A stretch of DNA of 51,761 nucleotides from a bacterium (lineage in GTDB: Bacteria > Vulcanimicrobiota > Xenobia > Xenobiales > Xenobiaceae), in the NCBI GenBank assembly GCA_017458675.1, contig JAFTAM010000177.1, forward strand, positions 1-51,761, written 5' to 3'. The notes under the pieces are model-generated. The model worked only from the letters and a program-made list of their open reading frames with translations, ran no database searches and had not been told where the DNA came from. The translations under genes were made by a program, and so were the position numbers. Positions 34,853 to 42,278 of this stretch are shown piece after piece. How positions within the stretch are numbered: position 1 is the first letter of the stretch; each line of letters starts with the position of its first letter.

Positions 34853-35350
34853 TCAGTTAATCTTAACCAGCTTCTTCGCCAGAACCGCTTCCGCCCGTTC
34901 TCTCAGATCGGGGGGAAGAGGCAGAAACATCGAACGGCGCATACTCCGCAGATGCTCGGAGAAAGAGCTTTTAGCGTCGGCGGGACGCATATCCATCCAC
35001 AGAACGATCCCGTTGCTCTGCAGAGAATAGGAGCGGTAATCCTCCCATTTTATGACCGTAGGCTTGCCTATTCTGGATATCTCTATGCCCTCTTGGGTAA
35101 AAGTCAGTTTAGTGGCAAAAAAGTAAGGGATCAGGCCGTGCAGAACTATGGCCATTAAAATTAAGGGGATTAAAATCGCTCCCTTAAAACCGGTAAAGAG
35201 CGTCCAGACCATAAAGGCCAGGAAAATGACGATCATGACCGTCAGCCAGGGCTTCTGCCGGGCCGGGTGATTGACCAGCGTCAGCGGAAGTTCGTCGGCT
35301 TTTTCCTTTTTGGCGTTGTTCTGTCTGCGCTCGCGATTCTTTTTACTCAT
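34853..35350 (-). CDS. Two-helix membrane protein with PH-like C-terminal segment
   Basis: A 165-residue membrane protein. A charged N-terminus (Lys/Arg-rich, residues 1-35) is followed by two hydrophobic segments at about 37-52 and 56-78. A soluble beta-rich C-terminal part (LTFTQEGIEISRIGKPTVIKWEDYRSY) then has the look of bacterial PH-like domains found after paired membrane helices. I cannot assign a role. The ATG has AGGAA upstream. It lies within the MutL-linked run, 13 nt after the 220-residue membrane protein. Confidence 0.75.
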   Translation of the reverse strand: MSKKNRERRQNNAKKEKADELPLTLVNHPARQKPWLTVMIVIFLAFMVWTLFTGFKGAILIPLILMAIVLHGLIPYFFATKLTFTQEGIEISRIGKPTVIKWEDYRSYSLQSNGIVLWMDMRPADAKSSFSEHLRSMRRSMFLPLPPDLRERAEAVLAKKLVKIN

Positions 35351-35362
35351 AGAAATCTGTTC

Positions 35363-36019
35363 CTAACTGCCGCCGAAAAACTGGACCGTAGCCCGCCAGA
35401 CATCCTGAAAGAACATGACTCTTCCGATAAAGAGAGACATTCTGGCCATTACCGTATAACCGAAAGCCGCTCCGAAAGAGATCATCAAAATCCACACTCC
35501 CAGACGCGCCGATTTTCCCCACAGAGAATTATCGTGCTCCCTGGAAAAATAGAAATACATTAAACCGGTCAGGACGCCTGCCAGTACGATCAGATTTATG
35601 CAGGCCGTCTGCCAGCTTCCCGTACCCCACAGGGGAAGAACCGTCGCCTCGATCTGCTTGAGGATCTGGGCCTGCATGGTATAGACGATATTATATCCGG
35701 CGAAGATGCCCACCATGAAAGCCAGCGGCCAGCGCTCCATCCAGGCGCACTTGGGGAAAATGCGCATCAGCAGCATTATGCCCAGGACCGCCGCAATCAG
35801 ATAGCGCCAATCCCCGCCCTGCAGCCTCTGAATCAAATCAGGATAAATAACCTGCCAATAACCGATGCACATCCAGTAGCCGGCGGAAACGCCGACAAAA
35901 ATATGCTCGGCCAGTTTGTAAAAAGGATTGTCCTTATACAAGAAGCTGAAGATGCACATGGAAAGGCAGACTCCCGTCCACATGCCGATCATATCGCTAA
36001 AAGCCGGCGCGTTTTCCAT
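35363..36019 (-). CDS. Polytopic membrane protein of unknown function (MutL-linked cluster)
   Basis: Integral membrane protein of 218 residues with about six hydrophobic segments, for example MIGMWTGVCLSMCIFSFLY, YLIAAVLGIMLLMRIF and LAFMVGIFAGYNIVY. I do not recognise the family and no catalytic motif stands out. ATG 36019 is chosen over the GTG at 36025 because GGAGG lies 5 nt upstream. The Shine-Dalgarno overlaps the end of the preceding gene, so the two are coupled. With its neighbours it probably forms part of a membrane complex (inference). Confidence 0.8.
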   Translation of the reverse strand: MENAPAFSDMIGMWTGVCLSMCIFSFLYKDNPFYKLAEHIFVGVSAGYWMCIGYWQVIYPDLIQRLQGGDWRYLIAAVLGIMLLMRIFPKCAWMERWPLAFMVGIFAGYNIVYTMQAQILKQIEATVLPLWGTGSWQTACINLIVLAGVLTGLMYFYFSREHDNSLWGKSARLGVWILMISFGAAFGYTVMARMSLFIGRVMFFQDVWRATVQFFGGS

Positions 36020-36021
36020 AA

Positions 36022-36870
36022 TCACCTCCGCCTCTCTCCGGAGCCCCTGCCGATTTTCTTCCGTTTGTCGGCAAAGTAAATGACATTAGCCAGAATAATC
36101 AAAAAAGCCACAAAAAAGTGAGCGGTGGACTGAGCCTCCAGGCCTCGGCAGGCCCGGCCTCCCTTGATTCCCGCCAGGACCTCGTACTCTCCGCCGCCCC
36201 TCAGTCCGCCCAGCAGAGCCTCAACCTGACCGGCGTTGACGAAGGGATAAGCCTCGGGGGCCGTAACCGCCGTAGTACCGGCCAGAATAGGACGGTGATA
36301 CTGTCCGCCCACGATGCGCACATAGTCTGCTACTCCCGGACGTCCCACCGACCAGTCAATAACCAGAGCGAAGCTGTCCCAGTTTACCGTATCCTTCATA
36401 ATGGGCATCGAACTCAGATCTTTGCCATAAAAATCCGTGCTGAAAACATTTAAAATATTTTCGCCCATATTGCGGAGAACGGCCTCGCCTCCGTTTTTGT
36501 AGCCCAAATAAACGCAGTCTTCGCCGTAGACCGCTTTGCATTCGGCCGCGGCCTGCTCTAAAGTCCGACGGGCCAGCATGCTGCCGTCCGGAAGCAGCGT
36601 GATGCAGACTACCCGGCATCTGCGGCGGAAGAGATGTTTCAGAACGGCGGAGGCCATGGGCTGACATTCTATTTCCGTCCCCGGGCCGTAATCAAAGGAC
36701 ATGCAGACCTTGGAGCCTTCCGGAAGCGCCTCGATGCGCTCGTAGAATTTACGGCTCATCTGTCCCGGCTCCACCGGCAGTCCCAGAGGAAAGACCAGAG
36801 GCAGTATCACCACGACGGCTAAAGCCAGAAAGATCCAGCGTTTGTCCAATTCGGCAAGTTTCTGCAGCAT
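36022..36870 (-). CDS. Membrane-anchored protein of unknown function (MutL-linked cluster)
   Basis: A 282-residue protein with one hydrophobic segment at residues 13-31, a soluble alpha/beta middle, and a second hydrophobic segment near the C-terminus (HFFVAFLIILANVIYF). A positively charged end follows (DKRKKIGRGSGERRR). The soluble part (CMSFDYGPGTEIECQPMASAVLKHL, then VCITLLPDGSMLARRTLE) looks like a small Rossmann-type or periplasmic-binding fold, but no family is certain. Two helices anchor the soluble domain on one membrane side. The ATG overlaps the TGA of the gene before it, with a strong GGGGGGAA 6 nt upstream. Confidence 0.78.
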   Translation of the reverse strand: MLQKLAELDKRWIFLALAVVVILPLVFPLGLPVEPGQMSRKFYERIEALPEGSKVCMSFDYGPGTEIECQPMASAVLKHLFRRRCRVVCITLLPDGSMLARRTLEQAAAECKAVYGEDCVYLGYKNGGEAVLRNMGENILNVFSTDFYGKDLSSMPIMKDTVNWDSFALVIDWSVGRPGVADYVRIVGGQYHRPILAGTTAVTAPEAYPFVNAGQVEALLGGLRGGGEYEVLAGIKGGRACRGLEAQSTAHFFVAFLIILANVIYFADKRKKIGRGSGERRR

Positions 36871-37532
36871 CAGTCGTTCCCCCCTAAATAAGATACTTCA
36901 ATACCCAGCAGAATTTTCAGGGAGATGGAAACCAGACCGACCGAAGCTCCCAGCATGATGGCTCTCTGACCGGCGGCGTTGAAGCCGCCCATAATCCAGT
37001 CGTCTATAAAGGCGGTGATGTCAAACTGTCCTACCCAGGGCAGAGAATGCCAGATATACTCTCCCAGGGGAACCCGGAAGAGCATGACCAGAAAAGCGGT
37101 AACCAGCAGAACGGTAGCCTGAGCGGAGCGGGCCCGGAAGGCTCTGAAGGAAGCCGAAGCGATATAAAAGGCCAGCAGACTGTAAGTGGTTGAGCAAAGC
37201 GGGGTAAAAATATTGTTGAATATCCAGTCAAAGGCCGTGCCCGCGTCTACGGGCTGTCCCTTTTCCGGAAAGACGAACAGGCCGAAAATCAGAGTGACCG
37301 TCAGAGAAACCAGCAGAACCAGATTGTAGCCCCAGCCGGAGGTCTGCGCAATGATTTTTTTGCCGTGAACCTGAAACAGACTTATCGCGCCCAAAACAAA
37401 AGCAAAGGTCAGAACTATATTGTAAAAGCTGTTGAACAGTTCTCCCAGCCAGTCCAGAGGGTAGATATAAAACTGAATTATCATAACCAGACCTGATATA
37501 AAGGTTATGATAAGAGGTATTGTACGTTTCAT
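36870..37532 (-). CDS. Polytopic membrane protein of unknown function (MutL-linked cluster)
   Basis: Integral membrane protein of 220 residues with about five or six hydrophobic segments (IPLIITFISGLVMIIQFYIY, ELFNSFYNIVLTFAFVLGAI, NLVLLVSLTVTLIFGLFVF, VLLVTAFLVMLF, AIMLGASVGLVSISLKILL). I do not recognise it. Either ATG 37532 (with GGAG close upstream) or GTG 37553 may be the start; the membrane pattern is the same. Its stop overlaps the next ATG by one base (TGATG), a clear sign of coupled translation. Confidence 0.78.
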   Translation of the reverse strand: MKRTIPLIITFISGLVMIIQFYIYPLDWLGELFNSFYNIVLTFAFVLGAISLFQVHGKKIIAQTSGWGYNLVLLVSLTVTLIFGLFVFPEKGQPVDAGTAFDWIFNNIFTPLCSTTYSLLAFYIASASFRAFRARSAQATVLLVTAFLVMLFRVPLGEYIWHSLPWVGQFDITAFIDDWIMGGFNAAGQRAIMLGASVGLVSISLKILLGIEVSYLGGND

Positions 37533-37574
37533 AGGCTCCACAAACTCAAACACTCATAAGAAGCTGTACGCTCA

Positions 37575-39980
37575 TTAAATTTTCCAGATAAAATCCAGCC
37601 AATGGCAGTTGAAGCAGGTCAGAAGCGTGCCCGCCGCAATCAGAAGCATAATCGCCGCTTTTACGGCATCCTGACCCTTCAAGGAGCCGATCTGCAGCGG
37701 TTCGCCGGACAGGTAGGCGGAAGCGGCGTAAAGCTCCTCGCCCATTAAAGTGTAATCGCAAGCCGCCACAAAGAAGGGCAGCTGCGAGGCGGCGGCCGTG
37801 CCGGCGATCTGCACCGCTCCGGCGGTATTGCCGGTCTCGGCCAGCATCAGGGCTTCGGCGAAGAAGTTGCCCATATAAAGGACGGCCGCCGGCTTTTCGC
37901 GCACCATCATGCCGCAGACGCCGGCCGCAAAACCGAACTGCTCGCTGGAAAGGAAGCAGACGTTGTCGCTCTCATAGGAGTCGGGATTTCCAGCCTGCAG
38001 ATAGGCCTGACGGACAATGTCCTGAGCCATTACCATAACTACCGAACTGCAGTTGGGAACCACTATCGGCATATCGTATTCGGCGGTGCATTTGCTGACG
38101 TGACCTAAAATTGAAAGACCGGCCATAGTCTGAGTTTCGTCGATATCGCTCAGACCGGGGATATAAAAGATGGGACGTCCCATTTCCGTGGCTCTGCCGA
38201 CCGCCTCGTCCAAGGCTCCCAGACCGGCGATACTGCGGATAAACAGCTTTTCGCCCTTGCGGGCCCGCCAGATAAAGTAACCGATGCTGCCCGTCACAAA
38301 CAGAACGCCCAGCAAATTGTTGAGCTTGCTTCTGTCAAAGAGAGGACCGGCCTGAAGCGTCTGCAGGATCGAACCGTTCTGAGCGTCCAGACGGTAAATT
38401 TTACCGCCGTCGGTCAGAGCGTACCATTCGGCCTTTTCTGCCGGACCGCCGCTTTCCCGGACGCGCACGCCGACTATTTCTCCGGAAAGAGGCTCGGTAT
38501 CGAACCAGGTCCCCATGCCCTTGGTATTGAGATATCTGAGCCGGTCATTTTCCTTGCCGGTTAAGGCGCTAACCGATTTCTCGGTAAAAAATATTTCCGC
38601 ATTTCGGCCCAGCAGAGGACGGCTGCTCGGATAATTATCGTCGTTCCAGGTCAGAAGCTCGCTGGTTGAAACCGAAAATACCCCTAGTTCCAATTTGCCG
38701 GTTTCCTCGTTTCTATAGACAAAAGAAAGCCTGTCCCCATACATGAAAGCCGAGAAGTCTTCGCCGGTGAAATTCTCCAAGGGACCCTTGAGGTCGACCA
38801 GATAATCGTAATTTTTATTGTTGAACCAATAGAGAGTCGCAAATTTGCTTTCGCCGCGGACGAAGCACCAAACGCCGCTTTCGTAAAATACAGCTTCCTC
38901 CAGATGACCGTAAGCGAAATAATTATCTTCGGCGAACCCATCTTTCTGTCCGCAGGGGAAACAGGAAATCTGAGTGAGTTCCTTGCCGTCCGTAAAGTCG
39001 GCGATGCCGATCCAAAGAGCTCCGCTGTCAGGGCTGACTTCCATAAATACAGGCATTTTCAGCAAAGCCTTGCGGTAAAGGACCTCAAAATTCATATCGT
39101 AGAGATTCAGTAAAAAATCACCGCTGTCGGGGTCATCCTGACAAACAGCCAGCTTGCCGTCCCAGAAGCGGACCGAGCTGTTCCCGCCAAGTTCCGTCCT
39201 TTTCAGTATTTTGCCGTCGGACGCTCTTAAATTTATTAATTCTCTTTCCGCCGCGACTGCGGCTTCGCTCTTCTTCAGAGCGGCGAGCCTCTCTCTGCCG
39301 TTCCTGACTGTCAGAAAAAGTGAATCGCCCGCCGGAGTTACGTCCAGTACCTCGCCGTCCAGCTCGCTCTGCCAAACGATTTCGCCGCCGTCAATCTTAA
39401 AACAGACAGCCTTATATTTTTTATCACCGCCGTCTTCGCCCTTGAAGAAAACCGCCATACGCCCACCGTAAAAAAACACCGGATCTGCCAGGGCGCCGGC
39501 GAGCGATTTATCTTCAAGAGACCAGAGCTTCTCCAGAGAAGCCAGGCTGCGTACGGTTATGTTTTCCGAAGTCTTTATGACGGCATAATCCGCATAGGCA
39601 ATTACTCTGGAGTCATCGCCGTCTATATATATTTTGCCGCTGATTCTGTTCTCTTTTGAATCGAAACTCTGCAGACAGCTGTTTTTGAGAATCAGCTGCC
39701 GAGCCGAGGCGGTCTGGGAAAAATAGCCGCGGCAGCCGGGTCTTTCATACAGTCCGCCTACGCAGACCGATTCGCCGGCCTCGGCAAAAACGACAGGCGA
39801 TCCCGCGCCGCCGCTCACGCCCGGCGCAAGACCGGGGCGAAGCTGCGCCCCGCTCCTTGCCGCCCCCGTCTCCGGTTCATTCAGGCCTCCGTCTCTCTCC
39901 TGAGCCGAAACGGCAGCGATCCAGAACATCAGGACGGCAAAAACCGCCAATAAAATTTTTGCTGAATATCTGCTCATCAT
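37575..39980 (-). CDS. Beta-propeller protein fused to a DUF6754-like membrane domain
   Basis: Large membrane protein of about 801 residues. A signal peptide (MMSRYSAKILLAVFAVLMFW and on) is followed by about 530 residues of repeated blades of a PQQ/WD-like propeller (patterns such as SLEKLWSLEDK, IVWQSELDGEVLDVT, LRYLNTKGMG). A single membrane helix (LLGVLFVTGSIGYFIW) then leads into a C-terminal domain with TEMGRPIFYIPGLSDID, LSILGHVSKCTAEYDMPIVVP and AAIMLLIAAGTLLTCF. I associate that domain with the DUF6754 type found in other MutL-linked clusters; the assignment is from memory and needs checking. The propeller should be outside, the C-terminal domain membrane-linked. ATG 39980 is preferred over TTG 39998. 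Confidence 0.75.
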   Translation of the reverse strand: MMSRYSAKILLAVFAVLMFWIAAVSAQERDGGLNEPETGAARSGAQLRPGLAPGVSGGAGSPVVFAEAGESVCVGGLYERPGCRGYFSQTASARQLILKNSCLQSFDSKENRISGKIYIDGDDSRVIAYADYAVIKTSENITVRSLASLEKLWSLEDKSLAGALADPVFFYGGRMAVFFKGEDGGDKKYKAVCFKIDGGEIVWQSELDGEVLDVTPAGDSLFLTVRNGRERLAALKKSEAAVAAERELINLRASDGKILKRTELGGNSSVRFWDGKLAVCQDDPDSGDFLLNLYDMNFEVLYRKALLKMPVFMEVSPDSGALWIGIADFTDGKELTQISCFPCGQKDGFAEDNYFAYGHLEEAVFYESGVWCFVRGESKFATLYWFNNKNYDYLVDLKGPLENFTGEDFSAFMYGDRLSFVYRNEETGKLELGVFSVSTSELLTWNDDNYPSSRPLLGRNAEIFFTEKSVSALTGKENDRLRYLNTKGMGTWFDTEPLSGEIVGVRVRESGGPAEKAEWYALTDGGKIYRLDAQNGSILQTLQAGPLFDRSKLNNLLGVLFVTGSIGYFIWRARKGEKLFIRSIAGLGALDEAVGRATEMGRPIFYIPGLSDIDETQTMAGLSILGHVSKCTAEYDMPIVVPNCSSVVMVMAQDIVRQAYLQAGNPDSYESDNVCFLSSEQFGFAAGVCGMMVREKPAAVLYMGNFFAEALMLAETGNTAGAVQIAGTAAASQLPFFVAACDYTLMGEELYAASAYLSGEPLQIGSLKGQDAVKAAIMLLIAAGTLLTCFNCHWLDFIWKI

Positions 39981-40043
39981 CTTTACATATTTTCCCAAAA
40001 GCCGTCCGCACAGCGAGTTTCAGTCCCCATCGGGGCCCGGGCC

Positions 40044-40769
40044 TTAGTGCAGGGCCTCTCCGCCGTCCAGAACCAACATCTGCCCGGTCATAAAATCGGC
40101 GCCGCAGGCCAGATAATTGACGGCTTCGGCTATATCGTCGTTGGTGCAAAGCCTGTTGAGCAGAATATCCTTAGTCAGCATAGCTCGGAAGTCTTTGCCG
40201 CTTTCATCTATCCAGGGCTCGTCTATCAGTCCCGGGGCCACCGAATTTACCCTGACTTCCGGGGCCAGCTCTCTGGCCAGAGATTTTGTCAGGGAATGAA
40301 TGGCGGCGCAGCCTGCCGCGAACTGAGTGTAGATGCCGTTATAGGCTGAAGTGCTGATCACGTTGATTATCTTGCCGAAACCCTGAGCCTTCATAAAGCG
40401 GCTGGCCGCCCGGCTGCAGTAAAAGGCGCTCTTTATGCCGCGGTTGATGACCTCGTCCCACATGTTTTCGGAGATATCCTTCAGAGCCGCATCGTTCCAG
40501 AAATAATTGTTGTTTACCAACACGTCTATGGCGCCCAGGAGATTCACGCAGTTCATAAAGGTCTCCTGAACTTCTTTTTCGCTCGCCGCGTCAAAAGGCT
40601 GGGCCAAAACCTTTCCCATCGCGTTGGAGGAAGGGGCCAAATTAAACAAAATATCCTGAGGGCCGTTGATAAATACGCTGAACCCCGCCTGGATTAAAGC
40701 ATTGCAGATAGCCGGTCCGGCAGTTCCCTGCCAATCGGTCACTACCGCAACAGAAAATCGTTCTCCCAC
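40044..40769 (-). CDS. SDR-fold protein, probable pseudoenzyme
   Basis: Short-chain dehydrogenase/reductase fold of 241 residues. The N-terminal strand and loop read VVTDWQGTAGPAI, where the usual TGxxxGxG is partly lost. DVLVNNNYFWND replaces the NNAG motif, and the active Ser is present in STSAYNG. The catalytic YxxxK is replaced: the segment aligned with YSASKAA reads FAAGCAA, so Tyr becomes Phe and Lys becomes Cys. The rest of the fold (LTKSLARELAPEVRVNSVAPGLI, GQMLVLDGGEALH) is intact. It is therefore likely a non-catalytic binding protein or an altered enzyme. It lies 60 nt upstream of the propeller gene and may head the MutL-linked operon. Confidence 0.8.
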   Translation of the reverse strand: MGERFSVAVVTDWQGTAGPAICNALIQAGFSVFINGPQDILFNLAPSSNAMGKVLAQPFDAASEKEVQETFMNCVNLLGAIDVLVNNNYFWNDAALKDISENMWDEVINRGIKSAFYCSRAASRFMKAQGFGKIINVISTSAYNGIYTQFAAGCAAIHSLTKSLARELAPEVRVNSVAPGLIDEPWIDESGKDFRAMLTKDILLNRLCTNDDIAEAVNYLACGADFMTGQMLVLDGGEALH

Positions 40770-40841
40770 GTCGCTCTGCTCTATCCTTTTACAAAAATAA
40801 TTTCAGCTTTTCTTTATACGGAAACTAAAACCTAGCAAAAA

Positions 40842-41453
40842 TCAGAGACCGCGCAGACTTTTTATAAGGCTGAGCAGGGGCTCGGCGCCGTTTAAACCGG
40901 CGTCCGCCGGAAACTGCTCCTCGCTGAAGCCGTTGACGAAAAATCTCAGAGAGGAGAGATCCGTGTCGTAATCTTGTTCGGGCAAGGCCTCATGCAGTTT
41001 ATCCCTGCAGATAATATCGACCTCGCAGATATCCCTGCCTATCGGGGGCAGCTCTCCCTGCAGAACAAGCCGCGCCGTCTCAATCCCGGGCCGGCGGGAA
41101 AGGCCTTCGAAACCGTCCTCAACCCTCTCGGCGGCGTCAGCGTTCTTTTCAGAGAAACTCACCAGGACCAGCAATTTATGTTCTTCGTCTCCGCCGCCGT
41201 CAAAATATTTGCAGACCTCGTCCGTTCCGGAAAAGCCCCTTTCAATAAAGACGACGTTTCCCCGCCGCAGAGTTTCGGCGATATTGTCGTAAGAGGGGCA
41301 GCCCAGAAGAAGCGTGCTCTCCAGAGCCCGGCGGCGCTCCTTAAAGAAAAACGCCCCCAGAGGAATATCATGCCTGGCCAGCAGAGCGGCAAAGGTTATA
41401 ATATCCTCGCCGTCTCCCAGGACGACCGCCTTATTTTTGCCTTTTTTATCCAT
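40842..41453 (-). CDS. Hypothetical protein, possible Rossmann-like N-terminus
   Basis: I do not recognise this protein. From ATG 41453 it has 203 residues and starts MDKKGKNKAVVLGDGEDIITFA, resembling a nucleotide-binding strand-loop, but with no full GxGxxG motif. The remainder alternates hydrophobic strands and helices (NVVFIERGFSG, KLLVLVSFSEKN, CEVDIICRDKL). A longer frame from 41561 adds a Cys-rich stretch that looks non-coding, so the shorter form is preferred. It is on the same strand as, and 72 nt upstream of, the degenerate SDR, and may be part of that operon. Confidence 0.6.
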   Translation of the reverse strand: MDKKGKNKAVVLGDGEDIITFAALLARHDIPLGAFFFKERRRALESTLLLGCPSYDNIAETLRRGNVVFIERGFSGTDEVCKYFDGGGDEEHKLLVLVSFSEKNADAAERVEDGFEGLSRRPGIETARLVLQGELPPIGRDICEVDIICRDKLHEALPEQDYDTDLSSLRFFVNGFSEEQFPADAGLNGAEPLLSLIKSLRGL

Positions 41454-41614
41454 AAAACGCTTTGCTTCCGGCGCTTGAACGCACAGAAGACGTGCTCCGC
41501 TGAAATAATTTTGCTCCCATATTATACAGAAACAGAGGCATAAAATACAGACGGCGTTCAAAGACAGAACGAGCTTGAAAAAAAACTAGGATTATAACGG
41601 GGAGCGGTAGAAAT

Positions 41615-41684
41615 TATCTGCACAATACCGTATATCACTATGCAGATAGTCAACAGTAAATCCGCCGACAGCGGTTACGGATTT
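41615..41684 (+). promoter_or_regulatory. Inverted repeat and terminator-like stem before the BFN gene
   Basis: TATCTGCA (41615-41622) and TGCAGATA (41641-41648) are perfect inverted arms 18 nt apart, suggesting an operator. Just after, AAATCCG (41658-41664) pairs with CGGATTT (41678-41684) and runs into TTT, then the ribosome site GGAGAAAGG. This looks like an attenuator or leader hairpin. Confidence 0.45.
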
Positions 41685-41705
41685 TTCGGAGAAAGGCTCT
41701 GATTT

Positions 41706-42275
41706 ATGTCGCTTTGCAAAATGCAGGTTTATAAGCTGGGAATCGATCTTATAGCTCATGATCCTGTAATTATTCTGACAGACGAAACGGAAACTCACAG
41801 TCTGCCTATAACTATAGGCGTCTTTGAGGCAACCGCTATTGCCTTAGCCATTGAAGGGACTCCGGTTTCCAGGCCGACTTCTCACGATCTCATCAAAAGC
41901 GTTATCGAAGAGCTCCGGGCCACTCTGGAAAGCGTCGTCATTACCGAGGTAAAAAACAACACCTTTTACGCCATGATGGTTTTAAAACGGGGGGACGAAG
42001 AGATCAGAATCGACGCCAGACCTTCAGACTGCATAGCGGTGGCTTTAAGGACCGGCGCGCCCATTTATGCCGAAGAGAGCGTCCTGAAATCGGAAAGCAT
42101 AAAAGAAGTAGGCTTTGACGTACCCGACTCTGAAGAAGATTCGTTTTATACGGAAAAGAGAGAAGACGACTCCGATGACGACGGCTCCTCCGACAATGCG
42201 GACAGCCAGTTCGACGTTGAAGATTTTATTAAAAACTTAAATCCTAACGATTTCGGAAACGACGAGAACGGCTAG
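41706..42275 (+). CDS. Bifunctional nuclease (BFN) domain protein
   Basis: DUF151/BFN-domain protein of 189 residues. Residues 1-130 match the fold: MQVYKLGIDLIAHDPVIILTDETETHSLPITIGVFEATAIA, then VVITEVKNNTFYAMMVL and IDARPSDCIAVALRTGAPIY. Some members have nuclease activity on DNA and RNA; others are plain ligand-binding proteins. Residues 140-189 form an acidic tail (EDDSDDDGSSDNAD). It is cytoplasmic. It is followed after 3 nt by the HD-GYP-like gene, so the two are coupled; BFN proteins are common next to signalling genes in other bacteria. Confidence 0.88.
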   Translation: MSLCKMQVYKLGIDLIAHDPVIILTDETETHSLPITIGVFEATAIALAIEGTPVSRPTSHDLIKSVIEELRATLESVVITEVKNNTFYAMMVLKRGDEEIRIDARPSDCIAVALRTGAPIYAEESVLKSESIKEVGFDVPDSEEDSFYTEKREDDSDDDGSSDNADSQFDVEDFIKNLNPNDFGNDENG

Positions 42276-42278
42276 CAT

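Noticed and set aside
41454..41561. N-terminal extension of the hypothetical gene
   Set aside because: Cys-rich and protein-unlike, without a ribosome site. The later ATG gives a better start.
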